DNA from: Stramenopiles sp. TOSAG23-2
Taxonomy: Eukaryota; Sar
Direction: 5' to 3'
Assembly: GCA_900128395.1 (NCBI GenBank)
Contig: LT649741.1
Coordinates: 1 to 14,845, forward strand
Length of the DNA: 14,845 bases
Part shown: positions 7,006 through 14,706 of the stretch, one piece after another
Layout of the letters: each line of letters begins with the position of its first letter
Position numbering within the stretch: position 1 is the first letter of the stretch
Notes under the pieces: generated by a model
What the model was told of the DNA's origin: nothing
Databases searched by the model: none
The model's input: only the letters and a program-made list of their open reading frames with translations
Translations under genes and position numbers: made by a program

Positions 7006-9706
7006 AGATATCAAATATCGCATTAATTTCAACTTCATCCATGATTTTGCTAATTACATCATCCACAATAGCTCCCGGTGATTCTGCATTCTCACTTGCA
7101 CAGTTTTCTACTGTAACCCATTGACGCTCAACAAGATGATTATAGACGGATTCTATATCAAATATGAAGGTTTTATATCCGTTGTAAAGAGCCCCCTCGC
7201 GAATAGGCAACTCCAGTTGAACTTGTATCCTATTGAACAATTTCTTTTGGGAATAGTACCCGCCGTACCCATTCTCTGAAAACCACAAAATAATGCTCTC
7301 GTACAATGATTTTTTCTTCCAGCGAACTTCAGTTCCTATTTCTATGCTATTATTTGCATTACTTGGAACGACGCGTTCAGGCAGGTACGGCCAATTAAAA
7401 TCTCGTGCGCATATTTTATGATACAGGGCTTCAAAATACAAGGGTTCGTTAGGGGTGTTTAGTATTATCATGTCGTAATAAGATTTTGTTAAACATGACC
7501 TACGTTCGGATTTCCAATCAACATTTTTCACGTCCATTTCATTTAGATAATCGTACAAGCATCTAACAAATGCAGGAGATCTAAATTGAGCAGCAGTTTT
7601 GGACCAAAATGACTCTCCGTATTTCCTTTCCAAATACTTTCGAGTACATTTAGAGACCAAAAACCGTCTATCACCGCTTTTTGTGTCAATTGGAAGTGGG
7701 TTGCTTTTGTTAGTTGTCACGTCCAGTTGTGCTAAATTGTTCATCTCAACTGGGCGTTGAAATTTTGCATTAACAGTTAGTTCCAAATCAGTACTGGCGG
7801 CTTTGATTGCTCCCTCCAGAAACCGTGTATCAGAACCTTCACATTCGTTCATAACAACGAACAATTTATGAACAAATCCCTCCGCATGTTTTCCAAATAA
7901 ATCATCGGGTTTACTCGTCGAATAGCGGTGAGCGTCCCCTACAATTCTGCTGATGGCATCAAGGCACAAATTTTTGCCAACCCCTTGAGGGCCAATGATA
8001 ATGAACGTCATGCCCAATTTTTTTCGAGGATACTGTATTTTGTAGGCGCGCGTTTTTAAGAAAAAATTCATAAAGCGAGTATTCCCCTCAAACAGCTCCA
8101 GCAATATGGCCATGAAGTTTGCCAACATTTTCCCTCTATATGCAGCTGAATTATTCTTCAATGGAGATTTAATCAAAGGATTGTAACCTTGAAATGTGTT
8201 GTACACCGTTATACCATGCTGCTGCGGGTCGAACATGCCATTGTATGGCTCAAAAATAACCCTATTATAACAACGGATCTTTGGGTCTACAAACCATCTA
8301 TCAAGAAAACATTGACCCCCGCAAATGACATGTTCCAGTGCCTTTTTCAATTTATTTCTATCGTAATCTATTAATTCATATGTTTCGCATTCAACGCCAT
8401 AACTATCCGTCTTCTTAATTTTGTTTGCCCAAATATAGATGGGCTCAGGGCGTAGAATTTTGGTTACAAATAATTCTATGTAGAACTTTTGCATATGATA
8501 AGTTGGCAACGAATTCAAATAATTAACATTTAATTCACCTTTGTATTCTTCAGGGATATCCACATCTTGCAGTCTCTCTTCATTTTTTTGTATTTGTGGC
8601 AATAAGCTCTTGCTCATGATTTTCTGGGCAAATTTTAGCTGCAAGCCATGTTTCGCTTCAACGACAGTTTCACATTTTCTCAACACGTCCTCCACAGACA
8701 GGTTGTCAAAATGTTTCGAATGTATCATAATGCCATCGTAGCACAAAACACAATCATTGTTCTGAATGTAATTATTGTTCACCATCATTGTGTAAACGCA
8801 TTCTAACATACGTCTTTCCCACTCTTGCATGTAGTAGGACAGAAAAGAACCGCTGAAATTGCAGCTCTGATTTTTATTCTCTTTTTCTTTTGACCTCCTT
8901 ATGGCTTCCTTCATGTGGGAATTCATGACCTGGAGTATGTTCGATATGTTTTTCACTTCATTTCGTAGATTGAACACATTTCGCGGAATTTCGTCAACAG
9001 AAATATTTGGCGGAATGAAACCATCCTTCTTCATATCGCTTAACCAGCTATCAGGAGAACCACCGTACATAATGCGAATATACAGCGTTTTAGCTTCGTT
9101 ACGTGTATCGTCCGTAAAATTGTCAACAAAAAGCGATGTGACTTGCCTCAAACATTCCTCCCTATTTTCGCAATACAATTTTAGAGCATCAGAAGCAATG
9201 CCATTGGTGGTACAAAGTTGAAGAAGTATTTCGGGATGACAATTGCAAATATCTATATCAACCCAGTCTTTCCCCTCGCACAACGTGTGCCGAACCTCTT
9301 TTCTAAGCAATCCCAGAGAGAAACACCCCTTCGGCTGAACACGCCCAAACCCAGTTTTTGGTTTTTTGTATTGGACGGAGAGTATTCCATTTTTAATTTG
9401 TTTGAGCAATTTCATCAAATGATTTTTTTCAGTGCAACCGTACACCTGATCCTTCCAAGTGCCATTTAGCTTTGCACACAATACACCGCTTTCGATCAGT
9501 CTTGTCACAAGCTTAGCATCAATTGCCTCGTGAAATATTTTATCTTTGCCAACAAATAGTAGTTGCTTTGATTTTTCAAGTGTTAGTGTGGGCGTAGGTA
9601 GAGGCGGCTGTGTACCTGCATGAGCAAGCTTTTGCCTTTTGGAGCCTGAAGTAGCTCCAGAAGGCGCGGTACGCTTGTTTGATACAGTTGGTGGCAAGGT
9701 GTCCAT
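7004..9706 (-). CDS. TVPol-like family A DNA polymerase fused to SF3 (D5-like) helicase, 900 aa
   Basis: A replication protein of virophage/transposon type. Residues 11-26 hold two basic clusters (KR, KRQK), a likely nuclear localisation signal. The polymerase part spans about 110-360. A motif A-like DIDICNCHPE lies at 150-159. At 202-215 the residues R202, K206, Y214 and G215 keep exactly the R-x3-K-x7-YG spacing of family A motif B, with Ile at the Phe/Tyr site (210). Motif C-like CYDGIMI places Asp at 324. No proofreading exonuclease is evident. The helicase part is about 530-700: Walker A GPQGVGKN (572-579), Walker B ending in N620-E621, SF3 motif C DVTTN (662-666) and the GDRR arginine motif (678-681). 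Asn follows the Walker A Lys where Ser/Thr is usual. The C-terminal 200 residues are unassigned. Family A polymerase plus SF3 helicase fusions are described as TVPol-S3H in virophages and related transposons. The frame is intact from an ATG at 9706. The helicase is secure; the polymerase is likely, with an unusual primase domain (from the DID motif) as the alternative. Confidence 0.83.
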   Translation of the reverse strand: MDTLPPTVSNKRTAPSGATSGSKRQKLAHAGTQPPLPTPTLTLEKSKQLLFVGKDKIFHEAIDAKLVTRLIESGVLCAKLNGTWKDQVYGCTEKNHLMKLLKQIKNGILSVQYKKPKTGFGRVQPKGCFSLGLLRKEVRHTLCEGKDWVDIDICNCHPEILLQLCTTNGIASDALKLYCENREECLRQVTSLFVDNFTDDTRNEAKTLYIRIMYGGSPDSWLSDMKKDGFIPPNISVDEIPRNVFNLRNEVKNISNILQVMNSHMKEAIRRSKEKENKNQSCNFSGSFLSYYMQEWERRMLECVYTMMVNNNYIQNNDCVLCYDGIMIHSKHFDNLSVEDVLRKCETVVEAKHGLQLKFAQKIMSKSLLPQIQKNEERLQDVDIPEEYKGELNVNYLNSLPTYHMQKFYIELFVTKILRPEPIYIWANKIKKTDSYGVECETYELIDYDRNKLKKALEHVICGGQCFLDRWFVDPKIRCYNRVIFEPYNGMFDPQQHGITVYNTFQGYNPLIKSPLKNNSAAYRGKMLANFMAILLELFEGNTRFMNFFLKTRAYKIQYPRKKLGMTFIIIGPQGVGKNLCLDAISRIVGDAHRYSTSKPDDLFGKHAEGFVHKLFVVMNECEGSDTRFLEGAIKAASTDLELTVNAKFQRPVEMNNLAQLDVTTNKSNPLPIDTKSGDRRFLVSKCTRKYLERKYGESFWSKTAAQFRSPAFVRCLYDYLNEMDVKNVDWKSERRSCLTKSYYDMIILNTPNEPLYFEALYHKICARDFNWPYLPERVVPSNANNSIEIGTEVRWKKKSLYESIILWFSENGYGGYYSQKKLFNRIQVQLELPIREGALYNGYKTFIFDIESVYNHLVERQWVTVENCASENAESPGAIVDDVISKIMDEVEINAIFDI

Positions 9707-10059
9707 GATTAACCAACAAATTTACACTTTACTAAATAAATAAAGAAAAATCGTATTGCTATGTACCTGCAAAAAATTGTACAGTGTTCGCAATAGTTTA
9801 CATACATTGTGTGAGCAAAATATACCACATTTTTTTTGTTGCAGATTTTTTTGACCATGACAATTAATGTAGGAATAGCACTACATAACATTACACAGCA
9901 TTGCACAATCATTAGTATCGTCATAGCACCGCACAAAATTGTACCAACATACGGATAGCAAAAACATGTACATGTGCGCAAAAAAAAACAACAATATCAT
10001 CGCAGTATATCTGAGCGATAACAGTCAACTTACGTATACATATATTCCAAACATAGATT
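9707..10059. promoter_or_regulatory. divergent intergenic region of the polymerase-helicase and 123-aa genes
   Basis: About 350 bp between two divergent starts, likely carrying both promoters. It contains several imperfect copies of GCACAA or ATTGTAC-like words near 9776, 9895 and 9935. A minus-strand open frame here (9709-9981) is hydrophobic and Cys-rich, has no recognisable domain and seems to arise from these repeats, so I do not call it a gene. Confidence 0.45.
9911..9929 (-). promoter_or_regulatory. motif shared with the upstream region of the 1097-aa gene
   Basis: On the minus strand, GTGCTATGACGATACTAAT matches GTGCTACGTCTATACTAAT at 2915-2933 in 16 of 19 positions. It lies about 205 bases before the polymerase-helicase ATG; the other copy is about 55 bases before its gene. 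A shared promoter element is the simplest reading, although the different spacing weakens it. Confidence 0.4.
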
Positions 10060-10431
10060 ATGCCCAGCTTAACAAAAAAAGAGCGAGTTGAGCTTTGTAA
10101 ACGAAGAGAAATCATAGTCATGCAGATCTACAAAGTATTTAAATTCCACAAGCGGTATTTTATACTTAAAGAGGACGTCCAAGATTCCATTCCGTCGCTC
10201 TCGACCCTACGAGAGGACATTTGCACGAATTTCCCCGCCTCTGTTGTGAAAGGGTTTAGCTGCGATGTCAATGCTCCCATAACCACTCGAACTGCCCTAA
10301 CTCTTGTCCGTCGCATGTCACGATTCATGGGGCGTGCAGTCGTTTCACAGAAGAAACAAAAGCGTATCAATGGAACCTCCAAAACGTACTACAGGTACTA
10401 CCTAGTTTCGTCAATAGTTAAACCGGCATGA
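10060..10431 (+). CDS. small basic protein of unknown function (123 aa)
   Basis: ATG at 10060 to TGA at 10431, divergent from the polymerase-helicase gene. The protein is rich in Lys and Arg, has an aromatic segment IYKVFKFHKRYF at about 23-34 and a basic end (SQKKQKRINGTSKTYYRYY, about 96-114). It shows no membrane segment, signal peptide or Cys/His metal site. Size, charge and position next to a replication gene suggest a nucleic-acid-binding accessory protein, but I recognise no family. An unbroken frame at somewhat higher GC than its flanks supports it being a real gene. Confidence 0.6.
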   Translation: MPSLTKKERVELCKRREIIVMQIYKVFKFHKRYFILKEDVQDSIPSLSTLREDICTNFPASVVKGFSCDVNAPITTRTALTLVRRMSRFMGRAVVSQKKQKRINGTSKTYYRYYLVSSIVKPA

Positions 10432-11430
10432 TGCAAGCTGCATGCTGCAAGAAGGCCAACGATTCCGTTTGTGTTGCACCAAAACTAAATATCATACATA
10501 ATTGAGGAGAAACATATACCTTACCGCAAAGGACGGCTTACACTGGTACACTGGAAATATATACACACAAAAACAACGCACGAGAAGTGACATACACGCA
10601 CACATAGCGCATAGTTCCAGAGTTAAACAACGTTCCCGCGCAATGAAATCTTTCATCGCATGGTCCGTGTTTTTGTTCCCACAACGGTTTTAAACTTTTA
10701 TATTTAAATGCCCAATCAGCTTCATTTTTTACTATTTTTTTTTAGTTTTTTCATTGATTCAATGCCATTTTCCTCTTGTAATACCAGATCATATTTTGCA
10801 TCGTGCCATTGGTCCCACGGAATGAGTAAAATCAATAGTGTATAGTCTTGTGCCAAAAGTGGCTTGAGTTCTTATCATAAATGTGTACACGGATAGAATG
10901 CTTTAAACACAACACCGCCTTGTATTGCTTCTGTCCGAGAGCAAGCACATCAACGGAGTACTTCTACCACCACGCTAGACGAAGAGAATAGCAGTTTCAA
11001 ATAGAGAGAGAGAGTGAAAAGATGGAGAAAATTCATTGAATATTACATCAGTAATAATTCACATTTCACAGTACATATTCTCAAACATTATGTAAGAGAA
11101 GCGAATGTAAACAAGGTACATGAGAATGTCCCTTCTGCGGGTTTTGTGCTCAACCAATTCGCAATCAAGTACCTCTACTTATGCCACTAACCCCACTTGG
11201 TTCCTGTGAAGTACTTTGTATTGCCAAGCTGATTCTCCGGCAAAAGAACGAATGGAGATGCATGTACGCGATACATACACATATTTATACAACAACTCAC
11301 AAATACACGCAGCAATCACACGAAGGCATCACTCGCAAACCCAGCAAGCGGAATTGCATATATATAGCTCATGGATACAACTTGCAGCGACACCCAAGGA
11401 ACACTTCAACAACAAAATTCCCGTAGCCCC
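10432..11430. other. intergenic region, no gene seen
   Basis: About 1 kb with no convincing coding frame. It begins directly after the stop with three 7-base units TGCAAGC, TGCATGC, TGCAAGA (10432-10452). It has a T-rich stretch at about 10726-10751, a GA run at 11003-11014 and two CA-rich tracts at about 10560-10612 and 11275-11330. If the central block is a mobile element, its right border should lie here, but I found no terminal repeat or target duplication. Confidence 0.55.
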
Positions 11431-14400
11431 CTAACTACGCAACTCCTTCGCAACGTTCACTGGAGATCCAACAGCATTTTCTTTCAGGTTCCTAAAAAAC
11501 AAAAATTGGCCATCACACGATTTCTTCTTGTGCATTTGTAGTAACGGCTCAAACTTGGGTGTCTGTTGGTGGCTCTTCTTATCAGCCGCTTCAAATACAC
11601 TTTTGGATGCATAACTAAAAAGCTGGTTCGCTGTCATATATGCTTCGCCACGTTGAAATTCACTAGAATGACCGTTCAATGCATCTACAATGGATTGTGT
11701 AAATATACCATGCCCGTTTGCTTCCAGAGCCTCTTGTGCCTCCGTCACGGCGGTCATTCCATACACAGCGGGCGAGCTCATCAAGGCCAACTCGTATTTC
11801 GTGGGTGCACCTCGTGTACCAGCAAAGAGGCCACCGGCATGGCAACAATCCAAGACGAACAGTTGGTGGGAGCAATCTAAACGTTTTGATAAACTTTTCA
11901 AAGCCTTTAATTCAATACAAGTCTCCTCCAATGCTTCTATATTTGCACCATGGCAGCACATCCATGCTTCTTCATCGTCTTCATCTAAATAGCCGTGGCT
12001 CGCGAGGAAAAATACAAATCGCGCTTTGGTTTTATCTTTTAATTTCTTTTTTACACTGCTCATTAGCTTTTTCACATTCTGCATGGTCGCCTTTTCGTTC
12101 AATAACTCTTCCAACACCGTAAATCCACGAGCCTCCAACGTTTCTCGCATCATTTTTGCATCCGCAACGGCGCATTTCAGGTTCTTAAAACCAGTCTCTC
12201 CTACCCCTGCACTTTCATAATCGTCAATCGCAATGATCACTGCGTAGGAACCATCCGGATAAAGTTCCGAAGAATTCCATTCAACTTGTTTCTTCTTTGA
12301 TCCTTTCCCCCGTGTGCCTGTGCTGCTCTCTTTTCTAATTATTTCATCTCTTGCAGTGCTGTTAAAGTAAGGATGGCCTAGCACGTCTCCCATCGTCTGC
12401 AAACGTTTCTTCTCCGGGTCGCCTTGCAAACATTTACGGATCAAATCTTTTGCAAATGTTTTATCTAAATCACCATCAGGCATCTCTTGAAATACAAAGG
12501 ATAGTCTCTTGTTGTCAATTTCTGACCATCCCATCAATTCTTTTGCTGTTGCAGGCTCATAAATATTATCATCACTGGCATCAATATCTGAGAACAGGGA
12601 TCGCCCAGCGCATAAAGTGTATAGCACACAGCCAAAGCTCCAGATATCAAATGTTGGTTTGGCTTCATTTAAAAGTTTTCTTTTCAAGAAAGAACCAAAA
12701 GACATAATTTTAATTCTTGTACTATCTTTGAAACTGCCGCCGCTGCTGGATTTTTTCCGTAAAGCGATAGGGCTTGATTTCGTCTCTTCCTTCCGCTCTA
12801 TGGGTGGCTGGGGGAGTAGTATGCCCTGCGATGGGGGCCCACGCGCTGTTTCAACAGATTCTCCATTGCGTGTAAAGAGCAGCTTTGCAAGCTCCGGTGG
12901 GGAGTACCCAGAAGAGTATTTACGGCCAATTGGTTTCCCTTTCAATGCAGCTGCATCCAAATCTATGAGCTTCCATACATCGTCCACGCGAACAACATTG
13001 CGTGGTTTTATATCTCCGTGAATCAACCCTTTGTCGTGCATGTGTTTCAAGGCAAGCGCTATCTCTTTTGCAACCATGCGAGCCTTTTCTGGCTCGTATC
13101 CAGCAAAGCGTTCATCCGCTATAACTCCATGTAAATTTCTGTCTGCACAGGGCATGATCAACGCAAACTCATCTATTTGCGCATCACTTTCCCATGAGGG
13201 TGCACCTATGACTTTTTTGTATTCATTATTCTTTCGAAATTCACGAGTCTCTTCATCTTTGAGAAACCCATTTTCTAGGACTTCTACAACATACTTTGGA
13301 TCAAGAGCGACTGCATTACGGGAAGATAGTTCACTTTCAAAATTTATTTGGTCGCGAATCATTTTTATGCACACAGGCTTCGGTGGCTCAAATTTTACAT
13401 CTTTTGCAAAATAGACTTCGCATGTTTTGGAGCGGTAAATGGGACGAACAGGCTGGTCCAGCTTGTAACGATCGTATTTCGCGCCAAGAGTAAGAGCCCA
13501 TTCGTGAACCAAGGGCCACGAAGTTTTGGTGCAGATTTCAGTGCGATTCTGGAATTGCTTGTCTTGCCACTCAGGTTTCATCAGTCCATGTAATTCTTTG
13601 CACATTTGCAAGTGCTGTTGTTGAACAGATTCATCGGCGTGTTTCTCTTTTTCGTACAGGGTCTGACAAGCGTAGTGAATGCAGGTTTTACCACGGTATG
13701 CTTCTCCCGGGTTTTGCTTCGCCAGTGCCACTAGATGCTTGAAACCACGGTTGGATACCAACCACGTCCATGGGTCAATGTTTTCGATGAAATAATCGTC
13801 TGGCACAGGTATCCATGTGAGTTGTAAATAGTACCCGACTGCATCTACATCTTTTGCATCCTTTGCTTCTTTTCGTATGACTTCAATGGTATCCTTGAAG
13901 TAGTTCAAGTTGTTGTCCGTATTGTTGTCAGTATCCTCCTTCATACTATTATTATTAGTAGTAGGACTATTATTATTATCATCACTACTATTATTATCAT
14001 TATTGCCATTATTCTTACCTTTTTCTACTAGTGCCTGTGCTATTGCCCTGCTACCTTCTGCGCCAATGTTATTCGATTGTAAATTAATATTTTTCAACGA
14101 GGCGTTGACCTTTATCATTTCTGCTATTGATTTTGCACCTTCTATATCAATTTTTTCATCACGCAAATTTAATTCTTCTAACTTACACTTTTCATTTTCT
14201 TTGATCCCATTAAAAATTTCAATCCATCCAGTTGAACCAAATTTGTTACCTCGTAGATCAATATTTTTCAACGAGGCATTGAACTTTATCATTTCTGCCA
14301 ACGATTTTGCACCTTTCACCTTAATTCCATTACGTGATAACGTTAACCCTTCCAACACACAATTCTTATTTTCTTGAATACCTTTTGCAATCGCACTTGC

Positions 14401-14706
14401 ACCTTCATCACCAATGTTATTACTAGATAACTCAATATATTTCAACGAGGCGTTGACCTTTAAAGCCTCTGCCAACGATTTTGCACCTTCAACATCTATT
14501 TTTTTTTCTTGTAAATTTAATTCAACTATTTTACAATTTTTATTCTCTTTCATACCATTAAAAATTTCAACCCATCCTGTTGGACCAAAATTGTTATCTC
14601 GTAGATTAATATTTTTCAACGAGGCATTGACCTTTATCATTTCTGCCAATGATTTTGCACCTTCCACCGTAATTTCATTATTCTCTAAATTTAATTCTTC
14701 CAACAC
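11431..14706 (-). CDS. LRR - ankyrin-like - Ser/Thr kinase - caspase-like protease fusion (about 1091 aa)
   Basis: Residues are numbered from 14706. LRRs occupy 1-228 as alternating 28- and 30-residue repeats of ribonuclease-inhibitor type. An Asn/Asp-rich linker follows (231-266). About 270-410 includes an ankyrin-like GKTCIHYACQTLYEK (339-353). The kinase covers about 415-782: Lys448 in CIKMI, the catalytic loop HGDIKPRN (563-570; Asp565, Lys567, Asn570), DLD (582-584) in place of DFG, SPPE (602-605), Asp687 in DIWSFG, and an insert of about 75 residues after SPPE. No clear Gly-rich loop is seen. The C14 caspase-like domain spans about 818-1075, with His904 in ASHG and Cys955 in DCCHAGG, the metacaspase-type dyad. 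A recognition-signalling-protease chain of this sort suggests a stress or immune receptor. The start is uncertain: the frame is open up to 14748 without an ATG, the codon at 14706 is GTG, and the first in-frame ATG is at 14640 inside the first LRR. The 5' end is therefore probably cut by the inversion next to it. Confidence 0.9.
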   Translation of the reverse strand: MLEELNLENNEITVEGAKSLAEMIKVNASLKNINLRDNNFGPTGWVEIFNGMKENKNCKIVELNLQEKKIDVEGAKSLAEALKVNASLKYIELSSNNIGDEGASAIAKGIQENKNCVLEGLTLSRNGIKVKGAKSLAEMIKFNASLKNIDLRGNKFGSTGWIEIFNGIKENEKCKLEELNLRDEKIDIEGAKSIAEMIKVNASLKNINLQSNNIGAEGSRAIAQALVEKGKNNGNNDNNSSDDNNNSPTTNNNSMKEDTDNNTDNNLNYFKDTIEVIRKEAKDAKDVDAVGYYLQLTWIPVPDDYFIENIDPWTWLVSNRGFKHLVALAKQNPGEAYRGKTCIHYACQTLYEKEKHADESVQQQHLQMCKELHGLMKPEWQDKQFQNRTEICTKTSWPLVHEWALTLGAKYDRYKLDQPVRPIYRSKTCEVYFAKDVKFEPPKPVCIKMIRDQINFESELSSRNAVALDPKYVVEVLENGFLKDEETREFRKNNEYKKVIGAPSWESDAQIDEFALIMPCADRNLHGVIADERFAGYEPEKARMVAKEIALALKHMHDKGLIHGDIKPRNVVRVDDVWKLIDLDAAALKGKPIGRKYSSGYSPPELAKLLFTRNGESVETARGPPSQGILLPQPPIERKEETKSSPIALRKKSSSGGSFKDSTRIKIMSFGSFLKRKLLNEAKPTFDIWSFGCVLYTLCAGRSLFSDIDASDDNIYEPATAKELMGWSEIDNKRLSFVFQEMPDGDLDKTFAKDLIRKCLQGDPEKKRLQTMGDVLGHPYFNSTARDEIIRKESSTGTRGKGSKKKQVEWNSSELYPDGSYAVIIAIDDYESAGVGETGFKNLKCAVADAKMMRETLEARGFTVLEELLNEKATMQNVKKLMSSVKKKLKDKTKARFVFFLASHGYLDEDDEEAWMCCHGANIEALEETCIELKALKSLSKRLDCSHQLFVLDCCHAGGLFAGTRGAPTKYELALMSSPAVYGMTAVTEAQEALEANGHGIFTQSIVDALNGHSSEFQRGEAYMTANQLFSYASKSVFEAADKKSHQQTPKFEPLLQMHKKKSCDGQFLFFRNLKENAVGSPVNVAKELRS
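13919..14028 (-). repeat. Asn/Asp-codon microsatellite linker
   Basis: ATT/ATC-rich DNA on the plus strand encodes, on the minus strand, an Asn-, Asp-, Ser-rich low-complexity linker between the LRRs and the ankyrin-like segment (about residues 230-262). It is probably a flexible, length-variable spacer. Confidence 0.85.
14029..14706 (-). repeat. 174-bp tandem LRR repeat units
   Basis: The landmark CAACGAGGC or a one-base variant occurs at 14095, 14269, 14443 and 14617, exactly 174 bp apart. Each unit encodes 58 residues, that is two LRRs (one around KVNASLKNINL, one around GAKSLAE). The units are closely similar at the DNA level, including third positions, which points to recent duplication or gene conversion. 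Confidence 0.92.

Larger units (their letters stand above)
6869..7040. repeat. direct repeat, copy 2 (overlaps polymerase-helicase 3' end)
   Basis: Partner of 6373-6540, offset by about 496-499 bp. Its right part is the last dozen codons and stop of the polymerase-helicase gene, so the repeat unit consists of that gene's C-terminal tail plus its 3' flank. Confidence 0.75.

Noticed and set aside
9709-9981. Hydrophobic, Cys-rich minus-strand frame just upstream of the polymerase-helicase
   Set aside because: Its composition follows from repeated TGC/TGT/ATT words in the promoter region, and it has no membrane-protein pattern or family match that I can defend.
6758-11119. Short shared word AAGCGAATGTAAA plus GGTAC at 6758-6776 and 11099-11119
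   Set aside because: A 13-base exact match is expected about once by chance in a window this size; the flanks do not align, so it is not supported as an element end.
11181-11434. Two overlapping plus-strand frames at the 3' side of the LRR-kinase-caspase gene
   Set aside because: CA- and Thr/His/Gln-rich translations from a simple-sequence tract, overlapping each other in different frames; no domain.
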